Shown here in pieces: positions 8,760 to 16,929 of a DNA stretch of 64,000 bases. The position numbers and the translations under genes are program-made. The notes beneath the pieces are model-generated. The model was given only the letters and a program-made list of their open reading frames with translations, made no database searches and was not told the origin of the DNA. Origin of the DNA: Membranihabitans marinus. GTDB lineage: Bacteria; Bacteroidota; Bacteroidia; Chitinophagales; Saprospiraceae. The stretch spans positions 1-64,000 of the forward strand of contig NZ_JAHVHU010000003.1 in NCBI RefSeq assembly GCF_019802045.1. The letters run 5' to 3'. Position 1 is the stretch's first letter, and each line of letters begins with the position of its first letter.

Positions 8760-9833
8760 ATGAGTAAATTAAATGATTCCAACAAACCTTACGGCATCAA
8801 GGAAATTGCGCGGAAAGCAAACGTTTCAATAGCTACTGTAGATCGCGTTATTCATAAACGAGGCGGAGTGGCCCGAAAAACGCAGGAACTCATTCTTTCA
8901 ATTATTGATGAGTTTGATTACCAACCGAATATTTTAGCAAGCAGACTTCGTTCCAATAAAACCTACAATTTGGCAATCCTGATTCCTCAGGTGTCAAAGT
9001 ACACTAATTTCTGGGCCGCACCTTATCAGGGAGTGGAAAAGGCCAACGCTGAAATCAGCCAGTTTGGAATTAATTTAAAAACTTATTTTTTCCGGTTGAG
9101 CCAAAGTGAATCTTTTACAGAACAGGCCGAGCTGCTTCTTGCTGACAATCCTGATGGGGTCGTGATCGCGCCTTTATTTATTCAGGAAGCAACCCACTTA
9201 TCGGATACTCTTTTTAGAAATGGTATCCCGTATGTATATATAGACACGGACATACCAGATCAAAATAATCTGTCCTACATTGGTCCGCCTATTTATCAAA
9301 GTGGGTTGGTGGCAGGTCAACTGGCTCTTTTTGGCATGCGCGAGAACGGAGGAGAGATTCTGGTTATCAATCATACCAATATAATCAATGATGGCCAGCA
9401 CATCAAGGAGATTGAAAGAGGTTTTGTCGATTATATCGAGAGAAACAAGGCATCTGTAAAAATACACTCGCTTAATTTGCCCGGCGCCGATATGGAAATG
9501 CTCGATACGGAATTGGGGCAATACTTTGAAGCCCATCCCAATATACAGGCTGTTTTTGTGACCAATTCACGCGTATTTAAGGTAGCGCAGGTATTCAAGA
9601 ACCAGAAAATACAGGATAAAATATTGATCGGATTTGATAATATTGATGAAAACGTTAAAGCTCTCAAAGAGGAAGTGATTGATTTTTTGATTTGTCACCA
9701 GCCTGAAGAACAAGGTTATCGGGGAGTCATGAATTTGTATCAAAATATTCTCTTGTCGCAAAAAATTGATAAAGTCCAATACATGCCCATCGACATTATT
9801 ACCAAAGAGAATTGCGACTTTTATTCCAATTAG
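8760..9833 (+). CDS. LacI family transcriptional regulator
   Basis: 357 aa. Residues about 10-60 are a LacI helix-turn-helix plus hinge: YGIKEIARKANVSIATVDRV, then the NILASRLR hinge helix. From about residue 68 there is a periplasmic-binding-protein-like sensor domain (NLAILIPQV, QGVEKANAEI, VFVTNS). Such proteins repress sugar or nucleoside genes until a ligand binds. No SusC/SusD pair, glycoside hydrolase or sugar transporter is adjacent, so its targets must lie elsewhere or be gone. It is a single-gene unit, facing the convergent lipoprotein gene 26 bp past its stop. Confidence 0.9.
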   Translation: MSKLNDSNKPYGIKEIARKANVSIATVDRVIHKRGGVARKTQELILSIIDEFDYQPNILASRLRSNKTYNLAILIPQVSKYTNFWAAPYQGVEKANAEISQFGINLKTYFFRLSQSESFTEQAELLLADNPDGVVIAPLFIQEATHLSDTLFRNGIPYVYIDTDIPDQNNLSYIGPPIYQSGLVAGQLALFGMRENGGEILVINHTNIINDGQHIKEIERGFVDYIERNKASVKIHSLNLPGADMEMLDTELGQYFEAHPNIQAVFVTNSRVFKVAQVFKNQKIQDKILIGFDNIDENVKALKEEVIDFLICHQPEEQGYRGVMNLYQNILLSQKIDKVQYMPIDIITKENCDFYSN

Positions 9834-9859
9834 AAAATCAGGTCAGTCAAGGATAAAAT

Positions 9860-10348
9860 CTACTGAACAGGGCAGGGACGCTTTTGAATTTCATCGACGA
9901 TACTATATAACTCTTCTTCTTTTTCAGCATCAGTAACCATTGAGAATAAGCTATCCATTTTCATGCTCAAGTTTTTATTTTGCAGACTAAGATGACGTAA
10001 GCTGTCTGCCCATTGGATATCAAGTTGCTCCATCGAATCCACCAACTCGTGACCCTCCGGATCAAAATCTTCATAGGATTCAAACATTCGGATCAAATCG
10101 GCACTCTTGAGATGCAATATGTTTTCGCGTTCCTGTTCCGGCAAAGTTTCAGGCAGGTAATCGGACAGTTCCTGAATCGAGGTGGTCCAGGAATCATCCA
10201 CATAATTTGCTATTTCTGCAATACGACATTCATTGCTCCTTATTTTTAGCGCTATCTCGGGAATTTCATCGTTGGTTTCTGATTGACACGACCACATAAA
10301 GCCCCCCAGGACTAGTACCGTTGCTGCAATTTTTATAATTTTCGCCAT
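9860..10348 (-). CDS. small lipoprotein, last gene of the NO-stress operon
   Basis: 162 aa from the ATG at 10348, chosen because it gives a lipoprotein signal: basic start, hydrophobic run, then a lipobox ending in Cys (FMWSC, residue 21). The mature part is acidic and largely helical and contains no motif I recognise. Likely anchored in the inner or outer membrane. It lies 60 bp downstream of the hemerythrin gene on the same strand, so it is probably the tail of that operon. Function unknown; a periplasmic role in the same stress response is only an inference from position. Confidence 0.7.
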   Translation of the reverse strand: MAKIIKIAATVLVLGGFMWSCQSETNDEIPEIALKIRSNECRIAEIANYVDDSWTTSIQELSDYLPETLPEQERENILHLKSADLIRMFESYEDFDPEGHELVDSMEQLDIQWADSLRHLSLQNKNLSMKMDSLFSMVTDAEKEEELYSIVDEIQKRPCPVQ

Positions 10349-10408
10349 TCTGTATTGATGTTTTAACAAGACTACGGCCAAAGTTAGTAAATCAAAACGA
10401 AAGATTTC

Positions 10409-10894
10409 TTAGTCCGGAGTATTTTGAGTTGGCGCCAACCAAAATTCATCATTGGTATTCTCTTTGAAATCTTCGTCCACGAGGTGATCTCCTAATACAC
10501 TCAATTCTTTTTCAGTGGCTTGCTGTTGGATGGTATTGAATAAGACTCTTTCTTCAAATCGGATATGAGCAGTTAACAATTTTTCAAATTCACTCAGATC
10601 AGCTTCGGATACTTTTTTCTGATTAAAAAATGTATGAATTGCTTGGTGTTCCCTCATGGCCTGGATTACTTCAGGATGATCACTTCCCAATAACGGAAAG
10701 AGTAGTGTCTCTTCTTCCTGGAAGTGATCAATGAGGTGGTTTTTGTAAAACCAGATTAAGTATTTGTAGATCCGGCTCGGATCGATTTTGTAGCGGATGC
10801 CGGTGCGAATTTTCCAGCCAACCAATAAGCCGTGATGATGATCACGGCTCATGGGCTGTATGTTTTTATGACGTTTAATAGGTTGATGCGACAT
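10409..10894 (-). CDS. hemerythrin-like (HHE) domain protein
   Basis: 161 aa. Histidine and acidic ligands are spaced as in hemerythrin-like four-helix bundles: DHHHG near residue 18, HFQEEETLLFP near 57, a histidine in REHQAIHTFF near 82, and HIRFEERVLF near 110. These bind a di-iron centre and handle O2 or NO in the cytoplasm. The start overlaps the 3' end of the RIC gene by 20 bp, showing translational coupling; a second ATG at 10852 would remove the overlap. Paired with RIC, it probably serves in NO or oxygen sensing or scavenging. Confidence 0.85.
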   Translation of the reverse strand: MSHQPIKRHKNIQPMSRDHHHGLLVGWKIRTGIRYKIDPSRIYKYLIWFYKNHLIDHFQEEETLLFPLLGSDHPEVIQAMREHQAIHTFFNQKKVSEADLSEFEKLLTAHIRFEERVLFNTIQQQATEKELSVLGDHLVDEDFKENTNDEFWLAPTQNTPD

Positions 10895-11615
10895 AATTCA
10901 TATTTTCTTCCAGTTTGGCTGATTTGGGAAATAAAATATTATTCTCCAAATGAATGTGCTGGTGAAGGTCCTGTTCGAATTCTTCCAACATCGAAAAAGT
11001 TACCCGATACGTCTGACAGGCATCTTCAGGGGGCGTAAATTCATTGCTTAGTTTCCGGATTTTGCGAAAACGAACCCCTTCCTGGTCGTGCTCTGCCATC
11101 ATAGCCTGAATCGGATTGCGGACAGTGCCAAACATGGGCGGTGCTAGTTCCCGACCTTGATCTTTGGCTTCGATCATGCGACGGATATGCGGAAATAGAT
11201 TTAATTCTTCTTTTTGCATGTGGGCGTTCAACTCGATCACGGAAGCGTCAAATTCATTGGCTATTTCTACCAATTCCGGATGTGCTTTGCCATGAACTTT
11301 TACCACTTTCGTCAGGTAAGGTAAGATTTCTGGTATTCGTTGACGAACATATCGGTGGTGCTTTTTTTCGATGTAGTCAGCCAGGAGGTCCAATTCCCAG
11401 GACTGAAAGTCAATTTGGTCAGATTGATTCGGCTTGTTGAGCCCATTGAGCTCAGCAAGCAATTGATCCACTGATACCCCATTTTTTTCAGCCACGGCCT
11501 GGACCGGACGATTTCCCCTACAACAAAAATCAATACCGTACTTTGAGAAAACGGCCGCAGCCTGATAATCTTTGGCTACGATTTGACCGACGATATCGTT
11601 ATGAGTGTATGTCAT
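10875..11615 (-). CDS. ric: iron-sulfur cluster repair di-iron protein RIC (ScdA/YtfE)
   Basis: 246 aa, the family's usual length. The N-terminal ScdA_N domain has KYGIDFCCRGNR with the adjacent cysteines at about residues 31-32. A C-terminal hemerythrin-type domain follows, with ligands in EKKHHRYVR, KVHGKAHPEL, HMQKEELNLFP, AEHDQEG and HIHLENNILFP. RIC proteins repair Fe-S clusters damaged by NO or oxidants and act in the cytoplasm. It is the fourth gene of the operon headed by the Rrf2 regulator, which supports nitrosative stress control. Confidence 0.93.
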   Translation of the reverse strand: MTYTHNDIVGQIVAKDYQAAAVFSKYGIDFCCRGNRPVQAVAEKNGVSVDQLLAELNGLNKPNQSDQIDFQSWELDLLADYIEKKHHRYVRQRIPEILPYLTKVVKVHGKAHPELVEIANEFDASVIELNAHMQKEELNLFPHIRRMIEAKDQGRELAPPMFGTVRNPIQAMMAEHDQEGVRFRKIRKLSNEFTPPEDACQTYRVTFSMLEEFEQDLHQHIHLENNILFPKSAKLEENMNYVASTY

Positions 11616-11636
11616 AATGTAAATTGTTTATAATGA

Positions 11637-12080
11637 TTAATGAATATTTTTTAATCCAAACATGGTGAGGCCAATGACCTTGAGTAATTCACACCCCACG
11701 TAATAAAAATGTAAAAAAGAGGCAGGCAATGACACGCCTTGCAATCTCAGATCTGCCCTGTGATCCATGATGGGAAGCAATACCAAGGTCTGAATAGCCA
11801 GGACAATCAGAACAGCGACCAGAAATAAAACACCGCTTTCTTTCTTAAAACTTTGAAGACTTCGCCACGAAGCGAATAGAATCACGGTTGCGAGTATTAG
11901 TTCGACTTTGTTCATCATTCCAAACACCAACCGGCCAATGCCCACACCGAGCTCCAGTGTGATTCCCGGAGCCTGGAATTTTAACCACGATTCCAGAAAA
12001 CTGATGGCACATACCATCCCAATCCATATGAAAGTACCGGATATGGTAGTGAGCTTGGATATATCATACTTGGTATTCAT
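11637..12080 (-). CDS. small four-helix membrane protein in the NO-stress operon
   Basis: 147 aa with four clear hydrophobic segments (about residues 11-28, 45-65, 82-104 and 122-142), implying an inner-membrane protein. I recognise no named family. It overlaps the truncated haemoglobin gene by 4 bp (12077-12080) and sits 21 bp before the RIC gene, so its expression must be tied to theirs. Position between two NO-handling proteins suggests a role in the same response, but no haem- or metal-binding motif stands out apart from scattered His residues. Confidence 0.8.
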   Translation of the reverse strand: MNTKYDISKLTTISGTFIWIGMVCAISFLESWLKFQAPGITLELGVGIGRLVFGMMNKVELILATVILFASWRSLQSFKKESGVLFLVAVLIVLAIQTLVLLPIMDHRADLRLQGVSLPASFLHFYYVGCELLKVIGLTMFGLKNIH

Positions 12081-12472
12081 AGGAGTGGTTTAGAGTGGTT
12101 CTCCTGGTAATATTTTATTTTATATAAAAACATTTCTGCCATACGTTCTGCCCGCCACTTGGCTTCGTCTGCTTTTTCACCATGGAAATGTGCGTCCAAA
12201 GTCTCATGAAAGAGCTTCAACCACCGTTCAAAGTGCTGTTTTTCAACTGGAAGTGTGGCGTGTGGTGTGAACGGACTGCCATAGTATGTATGCTCTTTGA
12301 GCAGAACAGTTTGCCAGAAGGTGTACATTTTTTCCAAATGGGCGGGCCATTGATCCTCAATGACTCCATTGAAAATATCTGCCAAGAGTTCATCTTGTCG
12401 GATGCGCCCGTAAAACTCATCCACCAAAAGTTTGATATCCTCCAGTGTTTCTATCTTCTTTATTTCTTGCAT
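12077..12472 (-). CDS. group III truncated haemoglobin
   Basis: 131 aa. The profile matches group III (trHbP) globins: FYGRIRQDELLADIFN at about residues 20-35, the FWQTVLLKEHTYYG segment near 52-65, and HFERWLKLFHETLD near 79, whose first His is the expected proximal haem ligand. Group III globins bind O2 and NO and are linked to NO detoxification. It starts 13 bp after the Rrf2 gene stop and overlaps the next gene, so it is the first effector of the operon. Confidence 0.92.
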   Translation of the reverse strand: MQEIKKIETLEDIKLLVDEFYGRIRQDELLADIFNGVIEDQWPAHLEKMYTFWQTVLLKEHTYYGSPFTPHATLPVEKQHFERWLKLFHETLDAHFHGEKADEAKWRAERMAEMFLYKIKYYQENHSKPLL

Positions 12473-12485
12473 GATTAATTTTTAA

Positions 12486-12944
12486 TTACGACTTCTGGAT
12501 GGGATTGTGCTGTTGTTTGAGTATACCAAGCCCCATTTCATAGCCGATGGCCAATTCATAAACAGTCGTTTGTTCCAACATGTTTTTGAGCTCCTCCTTC
12601 ACCGACTTGTATTTACGGTGTGCCGGGCAAGGGTTTTCATCGTTACAATCCGGGAGTCCCATGCAGCATTGTGTTATTAATCGATTTCCGTCGATCGCCC
12701 GGACGATATCTTCCAGTCGCATGGTATCCAGCTGGTGTCGATCTATTTCAAATCCACCATGCGGGCCTTTAATGGATTTGATAAGATGACTCTTTACTAA
12801 TATCTGTAGTATCTTGGCCGTGTAAGCCTCCGGAGACTCTATCTCACGCGCAATGTCACACAAACTTATCCGTGTTCCATGCAGTGAATGCAACAAGATA
12901 AGTATCGTAGAACGTATTCCGTATTCACAAGCTTTCGAAAACAT
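12486..12944 (-). CDS. Rrf2 family regulator with Fe-S cysteines (NsrR/IscR-like)
   Basis: 152 aa. The N-terminal winged helix (YGIRSTILILLHS; IAREIESPEAYTAKILQILV) is typical of Rrf2 proteins. Three cluster-type cysteines are visible at about residues 94, 100 and 106 (C-x5-C-x5-C) with an extra Cys at 93; this spacing resembles IscR, while the gene neighbourhood is that expected for an NO sensor such as NsrR. Likely holds an Fe-S cluster that is lost on NO exposure, relieving repression of its own operon. A candidate operator overlaps the promoter at 12961-12981. Confidence 0.9.
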   Translation of the reverse strand: MFSKACEYGIRSTILILLHSLHGTRISLCDIAREIESPEAYTAKILQILVKSHLIKSIKGPHGGFEIDRHQLDTMRLEDIVRAIDGNRLITQCCMGLPDCNDENPCPAHRKYKSVKEELKNMLEQTTVYELAIGYEMGLGILKQQHNPIQKS

Positions 12945-12960
12945 GGTCTCCCTATTTAGA

Positions 12961-12993
12961 GCAAATATATATAATATTTACAATTCGGACAAC
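12961..12993 (-). promoter_or_regulatory. promoter and candidate operator of the Rrf2-led operon
   Basis: Read on the minus strand, GTTG (12993-12990) and TATATTTG (12969-12962) form a -33/-7 pair 20 bases apart, ending 17 bp before the Rrf2 ATG. The -7 box is embedded in a 21-bp near-palindrome: GCAAATAT (12961-12968), five bases, ATATTTAC (12974-12981), with 7 of 8 arm positions complementary. Its position suits autorepression by the Rrf2 protein. The AT-rich composition makes chance symmetry possible. Confidence 0.5.
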
Positions 12994-13151
12994 ATTATCC
13001 ATAAATAATTAAAATTTTGACCTCTCTACGTCTATTTTCCCACGGATAAACTGCGGTGATAGGGAAGAGATCACAGCTGAGCTAGAAATGATTCTTAATT
13101 ATAAATTCCTTACAAATGTGAAATTTGATTTTTATTGATAAATTTAAGTGT

Positions 13152-15263
13152 ATGAAATTATTTTGTAATGCGACGAGGAGTGAGATCAGGTGGTTGAAGT
13201 GGGTCGTTCTGTATAGCCCTGGGTCTTTAAAAATGGCTTTGGTCAATGGGCTGGTGCTGCTGTATGGGATTCTGTTTTCTTCATCGCTGTCAGCACAGGA
13301 TATATTCGAGCAACTTAATTCTGATATTGACCAGTTCACGACCCTCAATGAAAAATACCAAAAAGTAATTCAGTTTGAAGAAAACCGTCAGGTACCAATC
13401 AATGATGCCTATGCCAGCGTCCTCTGTGAAACTGTAGATTACTACATCTCAACAGATGCACCTGAACGCGCTCTACCCGTAATCAATACACTGATAAATT
13501 ATTACCTGTTTGGAATTGAGGTAGATCATGATAAAGCGCATTCGCTGGTAAAGAAAATAGCGCCTCATCTCACCCTGCTTCCCAGAGATACATCTCTAAT
13601 TAAATTCTATATTAATTCCGGTGAACTGAATATTTATCGGAATAATCCAGCTGCAGCTATAAATGATTTTAATCTGGTCATCGATATTTGCCGACAACAA
13701 AAGGATACTCTTTTGACAGAGTATGGGTATGCTCATCTCAAGCTCGCTGAAATTTATTCCTCGGAATGGAAAATCTTGGAATCCGATAAAAAATTTAATC
13801 AAGCTGCGGATCTGTTTCTTCGAAATCAGGACACACTAATGTACTTGTGGACCTTGTCAGGTCATTCTACGCTGTACAGGATCAATGGAATGTACCGTGA
13901 AGCGGAGAAAGCCCGTAGGAAAATATTAGAAGCGTGCTGCGAACAAGAATGGCTTCAAGTAGTCGCCGTAGCTCACCTCAGTGCTGCACTTGAAAGTAAA
14001 GACAGACACAACGATAGCCTACAGTATGATCATTTGTTGAAGGCCAGACAATACATCAACCTCAATCTGGAATTGGCGGCTTACATTGAGACCATGACTT
14101 ATGCTTTACAAATTCAATATTTTGCAGACCAAAACAATATCGATTCAGCGGCATATTTTATGAATAAGTTTGAAGCTTTTTATCGTCCAGAAGATCATGG
14201 ATCATGGATTAATAAATATTACATCGTTGCCCAAGCTTCTTATGCAAAAGCTCTGCGAAAGTACGACGAAGCAGAGCGGATTGGCCACAAATTGATCGAG
14301 AATGCACAGAAAAGCAACATTTTGACCAGCCTAACTCGATCTTATGACTTTTTGGTTGAAGTGTATCAAGAATCTGGTGACACCCGGAAAGCTTTTTCCA
14401 CATTACGTATCTCCAATCGACTTCGGGATAGTCTGACCACCATTCAAATCAATAATCAGTTTCTTTATTATAATCAGTTGTTTCAAGCCGAGAAAAAAAA
14501 TAAGCAGATTCTGCAACAGGAAGCTTCTATCCAATTGTTATCAGAAAAGAACAAAGTTCTATTTTGGCGAGGAGCGTTGATAGTTCTTGTATTAAGTGGC
14601 GCCTTTCTAGGCATTTACCTCTGGCGCTCTGTTTATTTTGCACGCCAGAAAACAGCCCTACAGGAGGACTTTTCACAGAGTCTCATTCAGCAACAAGAAC
14701 AAGAACGCAGTCGACTTAGTCAGGAACTGCATGATGGGATTAGTCAGGAGTTGATTCTGATCAAAAACAAGCTGGATCATCGAAAAGATGCAGAGACTGC
14801 TAATTTAGTCGCTGATACTTTGACACAGATTCGTCAGGTAACTCGATCTTTGTATCCGGTTATGCTGAAAAGCTTTGGACTGAAAGCAGCCGTGGATCAG
14901 TTGCTGAATCAAATCGCTCAGGCTACTCCTGATGTCAAGGTGCTATGTACTGTAGACGATGACTGGGAAGATCTGAAAAAATCGGAGCAACTTCATCTGT
15001 TTCGAATCATTCAGGAAGCTACTAACAATGTATTGAAGTATGCGAAATGCACTGTTCTGGAGGTGAGGCTGGTCAGACTTGGAAAGACTGTTTATCTCGA
15101 GGTATTGGATAACGGAATCGGCATGGATTTGAAAAATCATATTAAAATGGGCATCGGAATGAATTCCATGGAAGAAAGAGCCAAAATTTTGGGTGGTTCT
15201 TTCACCCTGGAATCTTCCAAAAATGATGGTACCCATATCCGAATAAAAATTCTTTTATCATGA
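13152..15263 (+). CDS. TPR-containing sensor histidine kinase (NarX-like, HisKA_3)
   Basis: 703 aa from the ATG at 13152; a later ATG at 13233 would leave a short signal sequence ending near LSAQ. The exported N-terminal half (about residues 50-430) is helical and TPR-like. A membrane segment (ALIVLVLSGAFLGIYLW) near residue 480 is followed by a HisKA_3 box, SQELHDGISQE with the phospho-His near residue 527, and a HATPase_c domain with N box (EATNNVLKYA), LDNGIGMD and a G-rich GIGMNSMEER. The stop overlaps the response regulator start by 4 bp. Signal unknown; the gene is divergent from the NO-stress operon. Confidence 0.9.
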   Translation: MKLFCNATRSEIRWLKWVVLYSPGSLKMALVNGLVLLYGILFSSSLSAQDIFEQLNSDIDQFTTLNEKYQKVIQFEENRQVPINDAYASVLCETVDYYISTDAPERALPVINTLINYYLFGIEVDHDKAHSLVKKIAPHLTLLPRDTSLIKFYINSGELNIYRNNPAAAINDFNLVIDICRQQKDTLLTEYGYAHLKLAEIYSSEWKILESDKKFNQAADLFLRNQDTLMYLWTLSGHSTLYRINGMYREAEKARRKILEACCEQEWLQVVAVAHLSAALESKDRHNDSLQYDHLLKARQYINLNLELAAYIETMTYALQIQYFADQNNIDSAAYFMNKFEAFYRPEDHGSWINKYYIVAQASYAKALRKYDEAERIGHKLIENAQKSNILTSLTRSYDFLVEVYQESGDTRKAFSTLRISNRLRDSLTTIQINNQFLYYNQLFQAEKKNKQILQQEASIQLLSEKNKVLFWRGALIVLVLSGAFLGIYLWRSVYFARQKTALQEDFSQSLIQQQEQERSRLSQELHDGISQELILIKNKLDHRKDAETANLVADTLTQIRQVTRSLYPVMLKSFGLKAAVDQLLNQIAQATPDVKVLCTVDDDWEDLKKSEQLHLFRIIQEATNNVLKYAKCTVLEVRLVRLGKTVYLEVLDNGIGMDLKNHIKMGIGMNSMEERAKILGGSFTLESSKNDGTHIRIKILLS

Positions 15264-15904
15264 AGCACCTTCATATTTTGCTGGCGGATGATCACCCCAT
15301 TTTATTGAGTGGGTTGGTTAATTTTCTCCATGAAAGGGGGTTTACTCATGTGCAGTATACTGAGAATGGATCTGAAGCCTGGTCGGTGATCAAAGAGTCC
15401 TCCCCGGAGATCTGTATTCTTGATATCGAAATGCCCGGCTTGACCGGTCTGGAAATTCTGGAACGATGCAAAAGGGAAGGCATTACCTCAAAAATTATTT
15501 TGTTGTCCTACCACACCGAGCCTGAGTTTGTCGCTCTGGCTCGCAAGAAGGGCGTAGCTGGCTACATTGGAAAGGAAAATTCCATCAAAGAAATAGAAGA
15601 CTGCATCTATAGGGTGCACAAGGATGGATATTATTTCCCCAACAACCTGATCGGTGAAAATATATCATTCGGAAAGGATATGATTCGTGTATTGAGTGTT
15701 CTCACCAATCGGGAGCGGGAAGTTCTTTCTATGGTATTAGCTGAATCTGCAAACCGCGATATTGCCAGGATTCTTGGAATTTCTCTCCGGACGGTCGAAA
15801 AACACCGAAGTAATATTATTAATAAGCTTGAAATCAATAAGAAACCTGAAAATTTGACCCAGTGGGCATTACGGAATAAGACATTGTTGGAGGAAGTGTT
15901 GTGA
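15260..15904 (+). CDS. NarL/FixJ-type response regulator
   Basis: 214 aa. The receiver domain has the acidic pair DDH at the N-terminus, phospho-acceptor Asp at about residue 55 (ILDIEMPG), and Lys in YIGKEN. A LuxR-type helix-turn-helix follows (LTNREREVLSMV, then GISLRTVEKHRSNI, about residues 150-195). It is translationally coupled to the kinase gene, so the pair forms one two-component system controlling transcription. Target genes are not evident; the downstream OsmC gene is 165 bp away. Confidence 0.93.
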   Translation: MKHLHILLADDHPILLSGLVNFLHERGFTHVQYTENGSEAWSVIKESSPEICILDIEMPGLTGLEILERCKREGITSKIILLSYHTEPEFVALARKKGVAGYIGKENSIKEIEDCIYRVHKDGYYFPNNLIGENISFGKDMIRVLSVLTNREREVLSMVLAESANRDIARILGISLRTVEKHRSNIINKLEINKKPENLTQWALRNKTLLEEVL

Positions 15905-16069
15905 ACAATAGCGGGTAGTGGCGTGGCAATTACTGAGTCGTCGCGCATCGTATTTCAACTTAAAAGAAAAATAGGGTTCATGCTATACACTATGTGACTA
16001 AAGTAACAAAGTACATAGATACAAATAGCGACATTTGTGTCCTATTTAGTCATTAAAAGATTAACATCG

Positions 16070-16522
16070 ATGTCAAATGTACATTATTATCAAGTAGACG
16101 TGAATTGGAAAGAAGGAAGAATCGGGGAACTAACTTCACCGGATTTGAATGATACCATAGCCTGCGCCACCCCACCGGAATTCAATAAAGGTGTCCCCGG
16201 TGTATGGTCCCCGGAACACCTTTACGCTGCTTCTATCAACAGCTGTTTTATGGCTACTTTTTTAGCCATAGCAGAAAATATGAAACTGGAGTTCAGTGAT
16301 TTTTCCTGCAGAACGACGTGCAAGCTGGAATACAAGGATGGGGTGTTTTGTATTACAGAGGCCATCATAGAACCAAATATCGATCTGACAAACACGGAGA
16401 AAGATTGTGACAAGGGGGTACGAGTTCTTGAAAAAGCAAAGAAAGCCTGCCTGATAACGAATTCGATGAAAACAGAGACCATATTAAAGCATAACTTAGC
16501 GATACCTGAAAATGTAGTCTAA
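16070..16522 (+). CDS. OsmC/Ohr family peroxiredoxin-like protein
   Basis: 150 aa from the ATG at 16070, chosen because the family starts just before a beta-rich domain. Both redox cysteines of OsmC proteins are present: Cys59 in SPEHLYAASINSCF and Cys127 in EKAKKACLIT. Such proteins reduce organic hydroperoxides in the cytoplasm. Followed 74 bp later by a rhodanese protein on the same strand, so both may serve thiol or oxidant defence. No OhrR-type regulator is beside it. Confidence 0.9.
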   Translation: MSNVHYYQVDVNWKEGRIGELTSPDLNDTIACATPPEFNKGVPGVWSPEHLYAASINSCFMATFLAIAENMKLEFSDFSCRTTCKLEYKDGVFCITEAIIEPNIDLTNTEKDCDKGVRVLEKAKKACLITNSMKTETILKHNLAIPENVV

Positions 16523-16596
16523 AAATAAAACGCTACTGTTGGAAGCGACTCGCTGAGAATGTTCCAAATCTGATTGTTCAAATTAATACAGAACTT

Positions 16597-16929
16597 ATGT
16601 TTGACTTTTTAAAAAAGCTATTTTCTCAGACTGACAACAGTCAGCTGATTGAGGCGATCAATAATAAACCTTTTCTAGTGGACGTCCGGACCCCTGGTGA
16701 GTATTCATCAGGGAGTGTCAATGAAGCTGTGAATATTCCGCTTGATAAATTACCGGATCAAATCAATAAATTTCGTAACAAAAGGAATGTCATAGTCTTC
16801 TGTCGAAGTGGAGCGCGAAGTAGTCGAGCAAAACGAATTTTGAATCAGAATGGGATCAATAATGTGATCAATGGGGGAAGTTGGCAGAATGTAAATGAAA
16901 TGATAAATCAGAGAAAAACTGGTGGGTAG
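16597..16929 (+). CDS. rhodanese-like domain protein
   Basis: 110 aa, a single rhodanese domain. LVDVRTPGEYSSGS (residues 27-40) and the active loop CRSGARS with the catalytic Cys at residue 69 are intact. Such proteins carry sulfane sulfur as a persulfide. A second single-domain rhodanese occurs at 44685-44996. The leader is 74 bp from the OsmC stop, compatible with a shared transcript. Confidence 0.92.
   Translation: MFDFLKKLFSQTDNSQLIEAINNKPFLVDVRTPGEYSSGSVNEAVNIPLDKLPDQINKFRNKRNVIVFCRSGARSSRAKRILNQNGINNVINGGSWQNVNEMINQRKTGG

Noticed and set aside
8760-9833. LacI gene as the marker of a polysaccharide utilisation locus
   Set aside because: No SusC/SusD-type or glycoside hydrolase genes are present on either side.
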